64,000 bases of DNA, taken from assembly GCF_002008315.2 (NCBI RefSeq), contig NZ_MVDG02000001.1, positions 3,410,001 to 3,474,000 of the forward strand. The letters are read 5' to 3'. The position numbers were made by a program, and so were the translations under genes. Every line of letters starts with the position of its first letter. The stretch's first letter is position 1. The notes beneath the pieces are model-generated. The model had not been told where the DNA came from, made no database searches, and was given only the letters and a program-made list of their open reading frames with translations. Positions 16,426 through 25,468 of this stretch are shown here, one piece after another. The stretch is from Arthrobacter sp. KBS0703. GTDB lineage: Bacteria > Actinomycetota > Actinomycetes > Actinomycetales > Micrococcaceae.

Positions 16426-17628
16426 ATGCCTCCCTCAGCCCCAGCCGCATCCCCGGAAATATTGCCCGCCCGGCCGCCCGCAACGCAGGGCAGCGGACGG
16501 CTGGGCCGCATTGACGCCGCCGTCCACGTGGGATTCGCAGTGCTGATGGTGGCGTCCGTGGTGCGCTACGTGATGCGGCACAGCCCGCATGACAACCTCC
16601 TGGTCCTGGGCCTCGCGGCCGCAGCCTGTGCCCTCTACGCCGTCATCGCCGTCCTGGCCCAGCGCCGGCGGCCCTGGGCCGTCTGGATGTTCGTCCTGGT
16701 GGCGGCCTGGGCACTGCTGGTGATTTCCGCCCCCAGCTTCGCCTGGTGCTCGTTCGCCCTCTTCTTCCTCTGCCGCACGGCGTTCACGGGCGCGGTGGCC
16801 TACATTGCGGCAGGCGCGACGGCGGCAGCCACCGCCGTCGGGCTGTTCAGGCTCAGCGACGCCACCGACCTCGCCATGCTACTGGGCCCGCTTGCCGTCG
16901 GCGTCCTCCTGACGCTGATCTACGACCGCATAGAGCACGACGCCGCCGAGCAGCGCCGCCTGCACGCCGAGGTGTCGCTCGCCCAGGGACAGCTGGCAGC
17001 CAGTGAACGCCGTGCCGGCACCATCGCCGAGCGCGAGCGCGTTTCCCGCGAAATCCATGACACCGTGACGCAGGGCCTGGCCAGCAGCCTGCTCCTCCTC
17101 GAAGCGGCCAACCGCGCCTGGCCGGGACCCGGCTCCCGGCAGGACCTTCGCCAGGCCAGCGAACTGCTCCGGCGCAACCTGTCCGATACCCGCAGCCTGG
17201 TCCATGAACTGGCGTCCCCCGGGCTCGATGCCTCTCCGCTGCCGGACGCGTTGCGGCAGGCCGCGTCCCAATACGTGCCCGATGCCAGGCTGATGGTCAC
17301 GGGTGAACCGCGGCCCGTCCCCGCCGAGGTCCGGCACGCGCTCCTCCGGGTGGTGCAGAGCGCCGCGGCCAACATCAAACTCCACGCCGCCGCGGCGCAC
17401 ACCACTGTTACCCTCGGCTTCCTCCCGGACGCCGTCACCCTGGACATTTACGACGACGGCGCCGGCTTCGATCCGGCGGCGGCAGCACCGCCGTCGGACG
17501 CCGGAGGGTACGGGCTGCGGGCCATGCGGCAACGCGTGGAGCAGCTGGGCGGCGCCTTCTCCGTGGAAAGCACGCCGGGTGAAGGAACGATTGTGGCCGC
17601 CCAACTGCCGGTGAGGGGAGAAGAATGA
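16426..17628 (+). CDS. NarL-type sensor histidine kinase (SenS-like)
   Basis: 400 aa. Four to five membrane helices lie between residues 32 and 165, with short external loops. A coiled segment (170-200) leads to the HisKA_3 dimerisation motif 'ERERVSREIHDTVTQG', phospho-acceptor H211. The HATPase domain has 'IYDDGAGFDP' and 'GGYGLRAMRQRVEQLGG'. The asparagine box is weak ('SAAANIKLHA'). It overlaps the response regulator by 4 bases (ATGA). The divergent HbpS-like secreted protein is its likely external partner. Confidence 0.92.
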   Translation: MPPSAPAASPEILPARPPATQGSGRLGRIDAAVHVGFAVLMVASVVRYVMRHSPHDNLLVLGLAAAACALYAVIAVLAQRRRPWAVWMFVLVAAWALLVISAPSFAWCSFALFFLCRTAFTGAVAYIAAGATAAATAVGLFRLSDATDLAMLLGPLAVGVLLTLIYDRIEHDAAEQRRLHAEVSLAQGQLAASERRAGTIAERERVSREIHDTVTQGLASSLLLLEAANRAWPGPGSRQDLRQASELLRRNLSDTRSLVHELASPGLDASPLPDALRQAASQYVPDARLMVTGEPRPVPAEVRHALLRVVQSAAANIKLHAAAAHTTVTLGFLPDAVTLDIYDDGAGFDPAAAAPPSDAGGYGLRAMRQRVEQLGGAFSVESTPGEGTIVAAQLPVRGEE

Positions 17629-18251
17629 GCGCCATTACCGTGCTCCTGGTGGACGATCATCTCGTAGTCCGCAGCGGGCTCAAGGCCCTGCTCGGGACCC
17701 AGCCGGACATTGAGGTGGTGGCCGAGGCTTCCTCCGGCGAGGAGGCGCTGACCGCTGTGGAGGAGCACTCGCCCGCCGTCGTGGTGATGGACCTGGCCAT
17801 GAGCCCCGGCATGGACGGGATCGAGGCCATCCGGAAGCTCCGCGAGCGCAACCGCAGGCAGGCCGTGCTGGTGTTCACGACCTACGATTCCGACGCCGAC
17901 ATCGTCCGGGCCGTGGACGCCGGCGCCATGGGCTACCTGCTCAAGGACGCCGCCCCGGAGGAGATCTTCGCCGCCGTCCGCGGGGCTGTGCAGGGCAAGA
18001 GCGTGATGAGCGCACCCGTGGCCTCCCGGCTGTTCCAGCAGCTGCGCAACCCGGACGAGGTGCTGACCCCGCGGGAGGCCGAGCTGCTGAGCCTCCTGAC
18101 CGAGGGGCTCAGCAACCGGGAGCTCGGCCAGCGGCTGTTCATCTCCGAGGCGACGGTCAAGACCCACCTCGCCCACATCTACGCCAAGCTCGGGGTGGAG
18201 ACCCGTGCCGCCGCCATTGCCACAGCCATCCGCCGCGAGGGGATGCGCTGA
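17625..18251 (+). CDS. NarL/LuxR-type response regulator (SenR-like)
   Basis: 208 aa. Receiver domain with acidic pocket 'VDDH' (10-13), phospho-acceptor D56 in 'VVVMDLAMS', and K103-type lysine in 'GYLLKDA'. C-terminal LuxR helix-turn-helix 'LTPREAELLSLLTEGLSN' and 'EATVKTHLAHIYAKLGV'. Translationally coupled to the kinase at 16426. Targets cannot be read directly; by analogy with SenR they may include the divergent HbpS-like gene. Confidence 0.94.
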   Translation: MSAITVLLVDDHLVVRSGLKALLGTQPDIEVVAEASSGEEALTAVEEHSPAVVVMDLAMSPGMDGIEAIRKLRERNRRQAVLVFTTYDSDADIVRAVDAGAMGYLLKDAAPEEIFAAVRGAVQGKSVMSAPVASRLFQQLRNPDEVLTPREAELLSLLTEGLSNRELGQRLFISEATVKTHLAHIYAKLGVETRAAAIATAIRREGMR

Positions 18252-18343
18252 CGCGGTGCTGCCCCGCTGAACCCGCACGGCCCGGCGCTAGACTCGTTGC
18301 AGCCCGAACCGGCCCCCGACCCGAATCAGTAACAGGAGCAGCC

Positions 18344-19399
18344 ATGCGCGCCACCATCATCCACGGCCCCGGAGACATCAGGGTGGAAGACCGCGACTAC
18401 CCCGTCGTCCAGCTGCCCACCGACGTGGTGGTCAAGGTGACGGCGTCCTGTGTCTGCGGCTCGGACCTGTGGCCATACCGCGGCGTGAAGCCGACGCACA
18501 AGCCTGCGGCCATCGGCCACGAGTTCATCGGCGTTGTGGAGGGCACCGGGGCTGCCGTAACCGCGCTCAAGGAGGGCGACCTCGTGATTGCCCCGTTCGT
18601 GGTCAGCTGCGGCACGTGCCCGCAGTGCCTGAACGGCGTCACCGTCGCCTGCGACCACCTCGCCGGCTGGGGCGGCAAGGACGACTCAGGGTTCAAGATC
18701 GACGGCGGCCAGGGCGAGGCGGTGCGGGTCCCCCTGGCAGAATCCACCCTGGTCAAGGTTTCCGATGTACGTGAACCCGATGCCGCCCTGCGGAACAGCC
18801 TCCTGACATTGTCGGACGTCATGGCCACCGGCCATCACGCCGCGCTCAGCGCCGGAGTCTCCGCCGGCCGGACCGTTGTTGTCGTTGGCGACGGCGCCGT
18901 GGGGCTCTGCGGCGTCCTGGCGGCGAAGCGGCTCGGAGCCGAGCGGATCATTGCGATGTCTCGCCATGCCGACCGGCAGGCCATCGCCCGCGAGTTCGGC
19001 GCAACGGACATCGTGGAGGAACGCGGGGACGACGGCGTCGCGAAAGTCCGCGAGCTGCTCGGCGGCGTGCTGGCCGACTCCGTGCTTGAGTGCGTGGGCA
19101 CCAAGGAGTCCATGGAACAGGCCCTGCATTCCGTCCGCCCCGGCGGCGCCCTGGGGTTCGTGGGAGTCCCGACCGGCGGCGCGGAGATCCCGCTGCGCTA
19201 CCTGTTCGACAACAACATCACGGTGGGCGGCGGCATGGCTCCGGCCCGGACGTACATCCCGGAACTGCTGGCGGATGTCCTCGCCGGAACCATCAACCCG
19301 GGACGCGTGTTCGACGTCGAAATGCCGCTCGAGGAGGCGGCCGAGGCGTACAAGGCCATGGACGAACGCCGAGCCATCAAGGTGCTGCTGACGCCGTAG
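18344..19399 (+). CDS. Zinc-dependent alcohol dehydrogenase family protein
   Basis: 351 aa MDR-superfamily dehydrogenase. Catalytic-zinc motifs 'CVCGSDLWPY' (Cys near residue 37) and 'AIGHEFIGVVEG', structural-zinc cysteines in 'CGTCPQCLNGVTVACDH', and the NAD-binding 'VVVVGDGAVGLCGVLAAK'. 'YLFDNNITVGGGMAPARTYI' matches the glutathione-independent formaldehyde/threonine dehydrogenase-like branch. Monocistronic; AGGAGCAGCC precedes the ATG. The alcohol substrate is not known. Confidence 0.92.
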   Translation: MRATIIHGPGDIRVEDRDYPVVQLPTDVVVKVTASCVCGSDLWPYRGVKPTHKPAAIGHEFIGVVEGTGAAVTALKEGDLVIAPFVVSCGTCPQCLNGVTVACDHLAGWGGKDDSGFKIDGGQGEAVRVPLAESTLVKVSDVREPDAALRNSLLTLSDVMATGHHAALSAGVSAGRTVVVVGDGAVGLCGVLAAKRLGAERIIAMSRHADRQAIAREFGATDIVEERGDDGVAKVRELLGGVLADSVLECVGTKESMEQALHSVRPGGALGFVGVPTGGAEIPLRYLFDNNITVGGGMAPARTYIPELLADVLAGTINPGRVFDVEMPLEEAAEAYKAMDERRAIKVLLTP

Positions 19400-19512
19400 G
19401 CCGGGTGCGGGTGCCGCGCCCTACTCCTGCGTGGCCGCGGCTATTGCGCTGCCCCGGCACCGGGTCTACGGTGATCCGCATCAGCTTCCACCGCCGCCAT
19501 CGAGGAGCCGTC

Positions 19513-19833
19513 ATGGCCAGGTTTGTGCAGATCATCGAATTCCAGACCTCCCGGATCGAAGAGATCGAAGAGCTGGGCCGGCCGTCAAGAACCGACGGAA
19601 CCACGGCCCCGACGTTTCGACGCATCATCGCAGCAGCGGACCGCGACCGGCCCGGGACGTACTTCACCATCGTGGAATTCGACTCCTATGAGTCAGCAAT
19701 GGAGAACTCCAACCGGCCGGAAACGTCGGACTTCGCCGCCAAGATGGCAGCCCTGTGTGACGGACCACCTGTCTTCCGCAATCTCGACGTGCAGTGGGAG
19801 GACACCGGTCAGGAGTCGGACCCCGCCACATAG
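19513..19833 (+). CDS. Small conserved hypothetical protein, ABM-like fold
   Basis: 106 aa, start ATG 19513 with GAGGAG upstream. Sequence 'VQIIEFQTSRIEEIEEL', 'TYFTIVEFDSYESAMENSNR' and 'PVFRNLDVQWE' resembles the ferredoxin-like antibiotic-biosynthesis-monooxygenase fold seen in many small actinobacterial proteins. No catalytic residues can be named. It lies 45 bases upstream of the Rph-like gene on the same strand and may be cotranscribed. Confidence 0.75.
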   Translation: MARFVQIIEFQTSRIEEIEELGRPSRTDGTTAPTFRRIIAAADRDRPGTYFTIVEFDSYESAMENSNRPETSDFAAKMAALCDGPPVFRNLDVQWEDTGQESDPAT

Positions 19834-19878
19834 ACGGGCAACAAAGAGCGGACCTGGCCCAGAAACGAGGCACAGGAC

Positions 19879-22707
19879 ATGGGCCTTCCGGAGCGCGGCG
19901 CGCCTGACCCGCTCGTGCTGCAACTCGGCCAGCTGGGCTCGCAGCCCCTGCAGCTCGTGGGCGGGAAAGCCCTAAATCTCGGGCGGCTCGCCGACGCCGG
20001 CTTTCCGGTGCCCGCCGGGTTCTGCCTGACCACGGCCGCCTACCGGATGGCGGTTCCTCCCGAGCTGGCCGCGCTGGCGGCCTGCCTGGACGATCTGGCG
20101 GCCGGAACAGCACGCACCGGCGAGGCGCCGGCCGCCGGCAGTTCCGGCCATGAGGACACGCACCGCGGGACCGCACAGGCGGAGACCGCACAGCGGGACG
20201 ATGCACAGCGGGACACCGCACAGCACGGGATGGCGCAGCGTGCCAGGGAGCTCGTGGGGACGGCACCCGTCCCGCCCGAGGTGGAGGCAGCCGTCCGGAC
20301 GGCCTACGCGGCGATGAGCGAGCCGCCGCCCGCCGGCAACGCGCCGCACGCCAGTATCGAACCCGCGGTGGCGGTGCGGTCCTCCGCCACCGCCGAGGAC
20401 CTGCCCTTCGCGAGCTTCGCCGGACAGCAGGATTCCTTCCTCAACATCGTCGGCGCCGACGCCGTGATCCAGGCGGTTCGGCGCTGCTGGGCCTCACTCT
20501 GGACGGACCGGGCGGTGGCGTACCGTTCGGCCAATGGGATCCGCCATGGCGACGTCGGCCTCGCCGTCGTCGTTCAGCATGTTGTGGACGCCGCCGCCGC
20601 CGGCGTGCTGTTCAGCGCAAACCCGGTCACGGGGACGCGCGGCGAGACGGTCATCGATGCGAGCGCCGGCCCCGGGGCGGCGGTGGTGTCCGGAGCGGTG
20701 GCTCCGGACCATTTCGTGGTGGAGACGGCCACGGGAAAGATCCGGCAGTCCAGCCCGCGACGCAACGAGTCCGGACCAGGCGACCGAGCCAGCCCAAGCC
20801 TGACCGAAGCGCAGGTCCGTGAACTCACCTCGTTGGGCCTATCAGCCCAGGAGCTTTTCGGGGAACCGCAGGACGTGGAGTGGGTCCTCGACGCCGAGGG
20901 CACAATCTGGCTGACCCAGTCACGGCCGATCACCACCCTGTACCCCCTGCCTGATCCAGCGTCGGCCAAGCCTTTCGGGCTGGAATCGGCGCCGGACGCT
21001 GAAACCCGCGTGTATCTCTGCGGCACTCTGCTGCAGGGGCTGACGCGTCCCCTCACGCCAATGGGGCTCTCGATGATGGGAATGATGGGAAACCGCAGGT
21101 CGCCCTGGACGTATGTTAGTCCCGGACTGAGGATGTACGCGGACCTGACGCCTTTGATCCGCACCGCGTCCGGCCGCCGGATGCTGCTGAAGTGGGTTCC
21201 CCTCGCGGACGGGAGATCGGCTGCTGTCCTGCCCGCGCTCCTCGACGACCCGAGATTCGGCCTCACCAACGCCCCGCCCCGGCGGTCCAGAACTAGGGCA
21301 GCGGAATGGGTCCGCGGGGACGGCACGGCGGGCTTGGCCACGATCGTATGGCTGGTCCCCGCCCTGATCCGCGCCGTCCTCCGGCCAAAGGCTGAGCTGC
21401 GCCGGGCTTTTCGCTACGGAAAGCGACTCGAGGCGGACCTCGCCCTGCCCCAGCCCGCAACAGCGTTCAGGAGGCTTGACCACGCCCAGCACGCCCCGGC
21501 CCGCATGGTTGATGACCTGATCCGGGCTACGCTGCCGGCACCCGCCGCCGGGTACGCCATGCTGGGTCTGGCCCGCTGGCTCCTGCGCGGAGTGGCCGAA
21601 CCCCGTGAGCTGGAGGCAGTCCTGCGCGGGCTCCCACACAATGTGACGACCGAAATGGACCTTGAACTTTGGAGCCTGGCTGTTTCCGTCCGCGACGACG
21701 CCCCCTCGCGGGAGGCTTTCCTGCGCGGGCGTCCCGACGAACTGGCCGTCAACTATGCCGCCGGGGAGCTGCCGCACGTGGCCCAGACGGGCCTGCACCG
21801 CTTCCTGGATCGGTACGGCCACCGAGCCGTGGCCGAAATCGACCTGGGCATGCCGCGGTGGTCCGAGAAGCCGGACCACCTCCTCGGAATGATCTCCAAC
21901 TACCTGAGGGTGGAGGATCCTGAGCTGGCACCGGACCGGCAGTTCGACCGGGCGGCCGACCATGCCGAAGCCAGGATCAGCAGTCTCGTGGCACGGGCCG
22001 GGGCGGTGAGCCCGTTGCGGGGCCGCCTCGTGGCTTTCTGCCTGCACCGGACGCGGCAGCTCGCCGGCCTGCGCGAACTGCCCAAGTTTTACGTGGTGAC
22101 CGTCTTTGGCGAAGTCCACCGGCAACTCGCTGCCATCGGCGCCGAGCTGGCCAAGGCAGGCACCATAGCGGCTGCAGACGACGTCTTCTTCCTGACCTTC
22201 GATGAGGTCCGCGTGGGGCTTCGCGGCGGCGAGCTGAAGGAAATGGTCGCGGATCGCCGTCGCATCTACGATGCGGAACTTCGGCGGAGGCGGATACCGC
22301 GGCTCCTGCTCTCCGACGGCACAGACGTAGAAGCCGCCATCGCGAGCGCCGCTGGCGCCCCGGGCGCACTCGTTGGGACACCTGCGTCGGCCGGGACGGC
22401 CGAGGGCAGGGTCAGGGTGATTATGGACCCCGTAGGCGCGCACCTGGAACCAGGGGAAATCCTGGTGTCGCCGTCCACCGATCCGGGCTGGACACCGCTT
22501 TTCCTAACTGCCGGCGCCCTGGTAATGGAGATGGGCGGTGTCATTTCGCACGGCGCCGTGGTGGCCCGCGAATACGGCATCCCCGCCGTGGTTGGGGTGC
22601 CGGACGCCACCACGCGGTTGCGCACCGGCCAGACCGTCGTCGTGGACGGAGCCGCCGGGACCATCACCGAAGTTGCGACCGAACCCGACGGCGGGACCCT
22701 GCCGTAG
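19879..22707 (+). CDS. Rifampin-phosphotransferase-like PEP-synthase-family enzyme
   Basis: 942 aa, three-part layout of Rph/PEP synthase proteins. Residues 1-360: ATP-grasp pyruvate/phosphate-dikinase nucleotide domain ('AVRSSATAEDLPFASFAGQQ'). Middle: a large Rph-like helical domain, which binds rifampin in true Rph. C-terminus: swivelling phosphohistidine domain with H891 in 'SHGAVVAREYGIPAVVGV'. Rph uses ATP to phosphorylate rifampin; many environmental homologues have unknown targets. An imperfect repeat encoding Thr/Ala-Gln units (residues about 96-120, bases 20160-20240) interrupts the ATP-grasp domain. A paralogue begins the complement at 63294. Drug specificity cannot be judged from sequence alone. 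Confidence 0.85.
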   Translation: MGLPERGAPDPLVLQLGQLGSQPLQLVGGKALNLGRLADAGFPVPAGFCLTTAAYRMAVPPELAALAACLDDLAAGTARTGEAPAAGSSGHEDTHRGTAQAETAQRDDAQRDTAQHGMAQRARELVGTAPVPPEVEAAVRTAYAAMSEPPPAGNAPHASIEPAVAVRSSATAEDLPFASFAGQQDSFLNIVGADAVIQAVRRCWASLWTDRAVAYRSANGIRHGDVGLAVVVQHVVDAAAAGVLFSANPVTGTRGETVIDASAGPGAAVVSGAVAPDHFVVETATGKIRQSSPRRNESGPGDRASPSLTEAQVRELTSLGLSAQELFGEPQDVEWVLDAEGTIWLTQSRPITTLYPLPDPASAKPFGLESAPDAETRVYLCGTLLQGLTRPLTPMGLSMMGMMGNRRSPWTYVSPGLRMYADLTPLIRTASGRRMLLKWVPLADGRSAAVLPALLDDPRFGLTNAPPRRSRTRAAEWVRGDGTAGLATIVWLVPALIRAVLRPKAELRRAFRYGKRLEADLALPQPATAFRRLDHAQHAPARMVDDLIRATLPAPAAGYAMLGLARWLLRGVAEPRELEAVLRGLPHNVTTEMDLELWSLAVSVRDDAPSREAFLRGRPDELAVNYAAGELPHVAQTGLHRFLDRYGHRAVAEIDLGMPRWSEKPDHLLGMISNYLRVEDPELAPDRQFDRAADHAEARISSLVARAGAVSPLRGRLVAFCLHRTRQLAGLRELPKFYVVTVFGEVHRQLAAIGAELAKAGTIAAADDVFFLTFDEVRVGLRGGELKEMVADRRRIYDAELRRRRIPRLLLSDGTDVEAAIASAAGAPGALVGTPASAGTAEGRVRVIMDPVGAHLEPGEILVSPSTDPGWTPLFLTAGALVMEMGGVISHGAVVAREYGIPAVVGVPDATTRLRTGQTVVVDGAAGTITEVATEPDGGTLP

Positions 22708-22806
22708 TCCGGTTCCTGCAGCGAAAAAGCGCTCGCCCTCCGCCGTCCGGCTGACCTTTTGGACAGAATCTCCCGTTACAGGAGGGACAGTTGATGACGG
22801 TAGCTA

Positions 22807-22835
22807 TTGCACGCCCAGCGTACGCCCCCTAGGTT
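22807..22835 (+). promoter_or_regulatory. Probable cspA promoter
   Basis: TTGCAC at 22807-22812 and TAGGTT at 22830-22835, 17 bases apart, the spacing expected for a housekeeping sigma factor. This would give a 5' leader of about 70 bases before cspA, the kind of leader known in cold-shock mRNAs. Confidence 0.45.
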
Positions 22836-22914
22836 TGAGACAGCGGAAGACAGTCTCCGCATCTGCCTGCCGTCGGAGCAGGACCAGAAAAGGGTTACAA
22901 AGGAAGTAGTAGTA

Positions 22915-23118
22915 ATGGCAACAGGCACAGTTAAATGGTTCAACGCCGAAAAGGGTTTTGGCTTCATCGCTCCGGATGACGGATCAGCAGATGTTTTCGC
23001 TCACTACTCGGCAATTGCCAGCAGCGGCTACCGCTCCCTGGATGAAAACCAGAAGGTCGAATTCGATGTGACCCAGGGTCCCAAGGGCCCGCAGGCAGAG
23101 AACATTCGCCCGCTGTAA
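22915..23118 (+). CDS. cspA: Cold-shock protein, CspA family
   Basis: 67 aa single cold-shock domain, an OB-fold RNA/DNA chaperone of the cytoplasm. RNP1 '[10 protein letters not shown]' and RNP2 'DVFAHYSAI' are intact. Start ATG 22915 with AAAGGAAG upstream. It is followed by a strong intrinsic terminator at 23130, so it is a monocistronic unit. Confidence 0.97.
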   Translation: MATGTVKWFNAEKGFGFIAPDDGSADVFAHYSAIASSGYRSLDENQKVEFDVTQGPKGPQAENIRPL

Positions 23119-23129
23119 CGGCTTGAGAG

Positions 23130-23173
23130 CTCCCCTGTCCGTGCTGATCTCAGCACTGACAGGGGAGTTTTTT
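23130..23173 (+). terminator. Intrinsic terminator after cspA
   Basis: Stem CTCCCCTGTC (23130-23139) pairs with GACAGGGGAG (23158-23167); the loop contains a further GTGCTGA/TCAGCAC hairpin; TTTTTT follows at 23168-23173. Confidence 0.9.
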
Positions 23174-23361
23174 GCTCTCCCCGGCCTGGTTGCGCTGCTT
23201 TCCGGCGCAGTTCTGCACCTGTTTCCGCAGTTCCAAGTCCCGGGCCGCCCGTCATTCCTGGCTTGCGTGCCCGGCCGGCGGGACAAAGTGGTGCAGAACT
23301 GCCGGGTTCCGGCCGGCCAATGTGACAGCCAGTGCCCAAGGTTCTCGGTATAGTGCCCGCT

Positions 23362-23955
23362 ATGGATGACAAAGCGATTCTGCACCGCTACCTGAAGACG
23401 CGGCGGGCCCAACTGCTCGCGAAGCTCGACGGGCTGGGCGAATACGACGTCCGCCGTCCCATGACTCCCACCGGCACCAACCTCCTGGGCCTCGTAAAGC
23501 ACGTTGCCAGCGTGGAGCTGGGCTACTTCGGCGAGGTGTTCGGACGGCCGAGCGAGCGGGACGTCCCGTGGCTTGACGACGACGCCGAGCCTGATGCGGA
23601 TATGTGGGCGACGCCCGCTGAAACCCGCGCGGACATCATCGCCCTGCACCAATTCTCGGCGGACCACAGCGATGCCACCATCGAGGCCCTCGCGCTCGAC
23701 GCCCCCGGCGTGGTGCCATGGTGGCCGGAAGAGCGAAAGCACGTGACCCTGCAGCAGATCCTGGTCCATATGGGTTCGGAGACGGCCCAGCACCTCGGGC
23801 ACGCGGACATCCTCCGCGAACTCATCGACGGCGCCGCAGGGCAGGGCCCGAGCGACCCCAACCTCCCGATGCGGAGCGATGCGGAGAAGACCGCACACTT
23901 CGACCGGCTGGAAGCCGCCGCCCGGGAAGCTGCGGCCGGCGGACCGATCGCCTGA
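23362..23955 (+). CDS. DinB-family (DUF664) protein
   Basis: 197 aa four-helix-bundle protein of the DinB/YfiT superfamily. Metal-ligand histidines are visible as 'LVKHVASVELGYFGEVFG' (first His) and 'HMGSETAQHLGHADILRELI' (second and third). Family members are often metal-dependent thiol (bacillithiol or mycothiol) transferases; actinobacterial DUF664 proteins may use mycothiol, but this has not been shown for this one. Start ATG 23362 fits the conserved N-terminus 'DDKAILHRYL'. Monocistronic. Confidence 0.88.
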   Translation: MDDKAILHRYLKTRRAQLLAKLDGLGEYDVRRPMTPTGTNLLGLVKHVASVELGYFGEVFGRPSERDVPWLDDDAEPDADMWATPAETRADIIALHQFSADHSDATIEALALDAPGVVPWWPEERKHVTLQQILVHMGSETAQHLGHADILRELIDGAAGQGPSDPNLPMRSDAEKTAHFDRLEAAAREAAAGGPIA

Positions 23956-24169
23956 CCAGGCGCGGTTCGGCCCGCTTCCCTTCCTCACCCGTGGAATGGC
24001 CTTCAAGATTTTCACAACGTCCTCCGGCGAAGCTTGGTGCACCGAAATCAGCGTGACAAGCGTTGGGAGGGGCGTTGTCAGGGTGCTCGCCAGGCTGGCC
24101 ACTGTGGCGCTTTGGATGTCCCGGCGGCGTCCGGTTCCGGAGCCGTGAACCTCATTTCGTGCATGGACC

Positions 24170-25288
24170 GTGCCGATGAACGGCGGCCACGGCAGGCATC
24201 GTGGGACCCCTGACCGCCGGACACCGATACCGGGACGCCCGCACAGGCTGCCTGGCGGCCGAGTTCTTCCCCGCCCTTTCAGCGCTCTTGCAGCGGCCCT
24301 GGCTGCCTCCCTGGCCGCCGCGGCGGTGATCTATGCATCCGCCCTCTCGCCTCCCGTTGGCGCGGCGGGCACACCGCCCGGGATGACGCCGTCGGCGGCC
24401 GCCACCCCTGCAAATCCGGCCGTCGCCCGGCCAGTGCCGCCCAGCCGGTCAATAGCCGCAAGTCCCGCACCAACACGTGCGGCGACGGCTGCCGCGAAGC
24501 AAGCCACTGCAAAGCCAACTCCCGCAATGAGTGCCACCACCCGTGCCACAGCATCGCCGGTTCCCGCCGCGGCCGTCATCCCGGCCACCCGGGTGTCGGC
24601 CATCGGCCCGGCCCTTGAGGCGCAGATCAGCGGCATCATCAGCGCAAACGCCCCCAGCCAGGTAGGGGTCGCCCTGATCGACATGGCGGACGGCATCGTC
24701 CACCAGTACGGTGTCCGGGAGAAGTTCGTGGCGGCGAGTACGGGCAAGGTTCTGGCAGCGGCCGCCTACTACCACCTGGCCGAATCGGGGCTCCTCTCGC
24801 TGGCGGCGCCCATGGGCGGTGCCGCGGCCGAAATCCAGCTCCGCCGGATGATCCAGCAAAGTGACAACCAGTCCTGGTCACTGATCCTTGGCGCCATCGG
24901 CCACCAGGGGATCCAGGACTACGCGGCATCGATCGGCATCACCTACGACCGCATGACGAACACCCTCAGCGCGGCAGAGACGGCGCAGCTATTGGCGCTG
25001 CTGTTCAGCGGCCGGCTGCTCGGCGATGCCAATACTGCCCAGCTGCTCTCCTATATGCAGTACACGAATTACGAGTGGCTGATCCCGGCCGCCCTTCCGG
25101 ACGGAATCAACGTTTTCCACAAGTACGGCCTGCTCGGCGGCAACCTGCATGATGCGGCCATCCTGGTCCAGGGCACGCGGGCCTACGTGCTTGTGGTGTA
25201 CACCTTGGGGCAGGACCCTGCAGGCATGCCCGGCGGCACCGGGATCATCCATCAGGTCACGCAGACGGTTGCGGCCGCACTGTTCTAG
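24170..25288 (+). CDS. Secreted serine hydrolase, class A beta-lactamase fold
   Basis: 372 aa. A basic N-terminus and membrane helix (about 38-60) lead to a long Ala/Thr/Pro-rich linker (65-140), then a beta-lactamase-2 type domain. Active-site S-x-x-K is S190-T-G-K193; S-D-N ('QQSDNQS') is the second motif; 'HKYGLLGG' stands where K-T-G is usual, with Tyr replacing Thr. The substitution and the linker suggest a cell-wall-associated peptidase or inactive homologue rather than a resistance enzyme. The N-terminal start is uncertain. Confidence 0.8.
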   Translation: MPMNGGHGRHRGTPDRRTPIPGRPHRLPGGRVLPRPFSALAAALAASLAAAAVIYASALSPPVGAAGTPPGMTPSAAATPANPAVARPVPPSRSIAASPAPTRAATAAAKQATAKPTPAMSATTRATASPVPAAAVIPATRVSAIGPALEAQISGIISANAPSQVGVALIDMADGIVHQYGVREKFVAASTGKVLAAAAYYHLAESGLLSLAAPMGGAAAEIQLRRMIQQSDNQSWSLILGAIGHQGIQDYAASIGITYDRMTNTLSAAETAQLLALLFSGRLLGDANTAQLLSYMQYTNYEWLIPAALPDGINVFHKYGLLGGNLHDAAILVQGTRAYVLVVYTLGQDPAGMPGGTGIIHQVTQTVAAALF

Positions 25289-25468
25289 GCGGCGGATGCT
25301 GCCTTAGCCCGCATTTCTGCACCGCTTTGCCGCCACGACCCCGCGACCTGTCCGGGTCAGCCCGCGGAATTCCAACCCTCGTGCACCGGTCCCGGCAGGA
25401 AAATGGTGCAAAACTGCCCCGCCGCACCGCGCCAAGGAGCCGTGGCGCCCCCAGCCAGCACGGCGGCT

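Noticed and set aside
24170..25288. Antibiotic-resistance class A beta-lactamase
   Set aside because: K-T-G is K-Y-G and a long linker precedes the domain, so a wall-related serine hydrolase is more likely.
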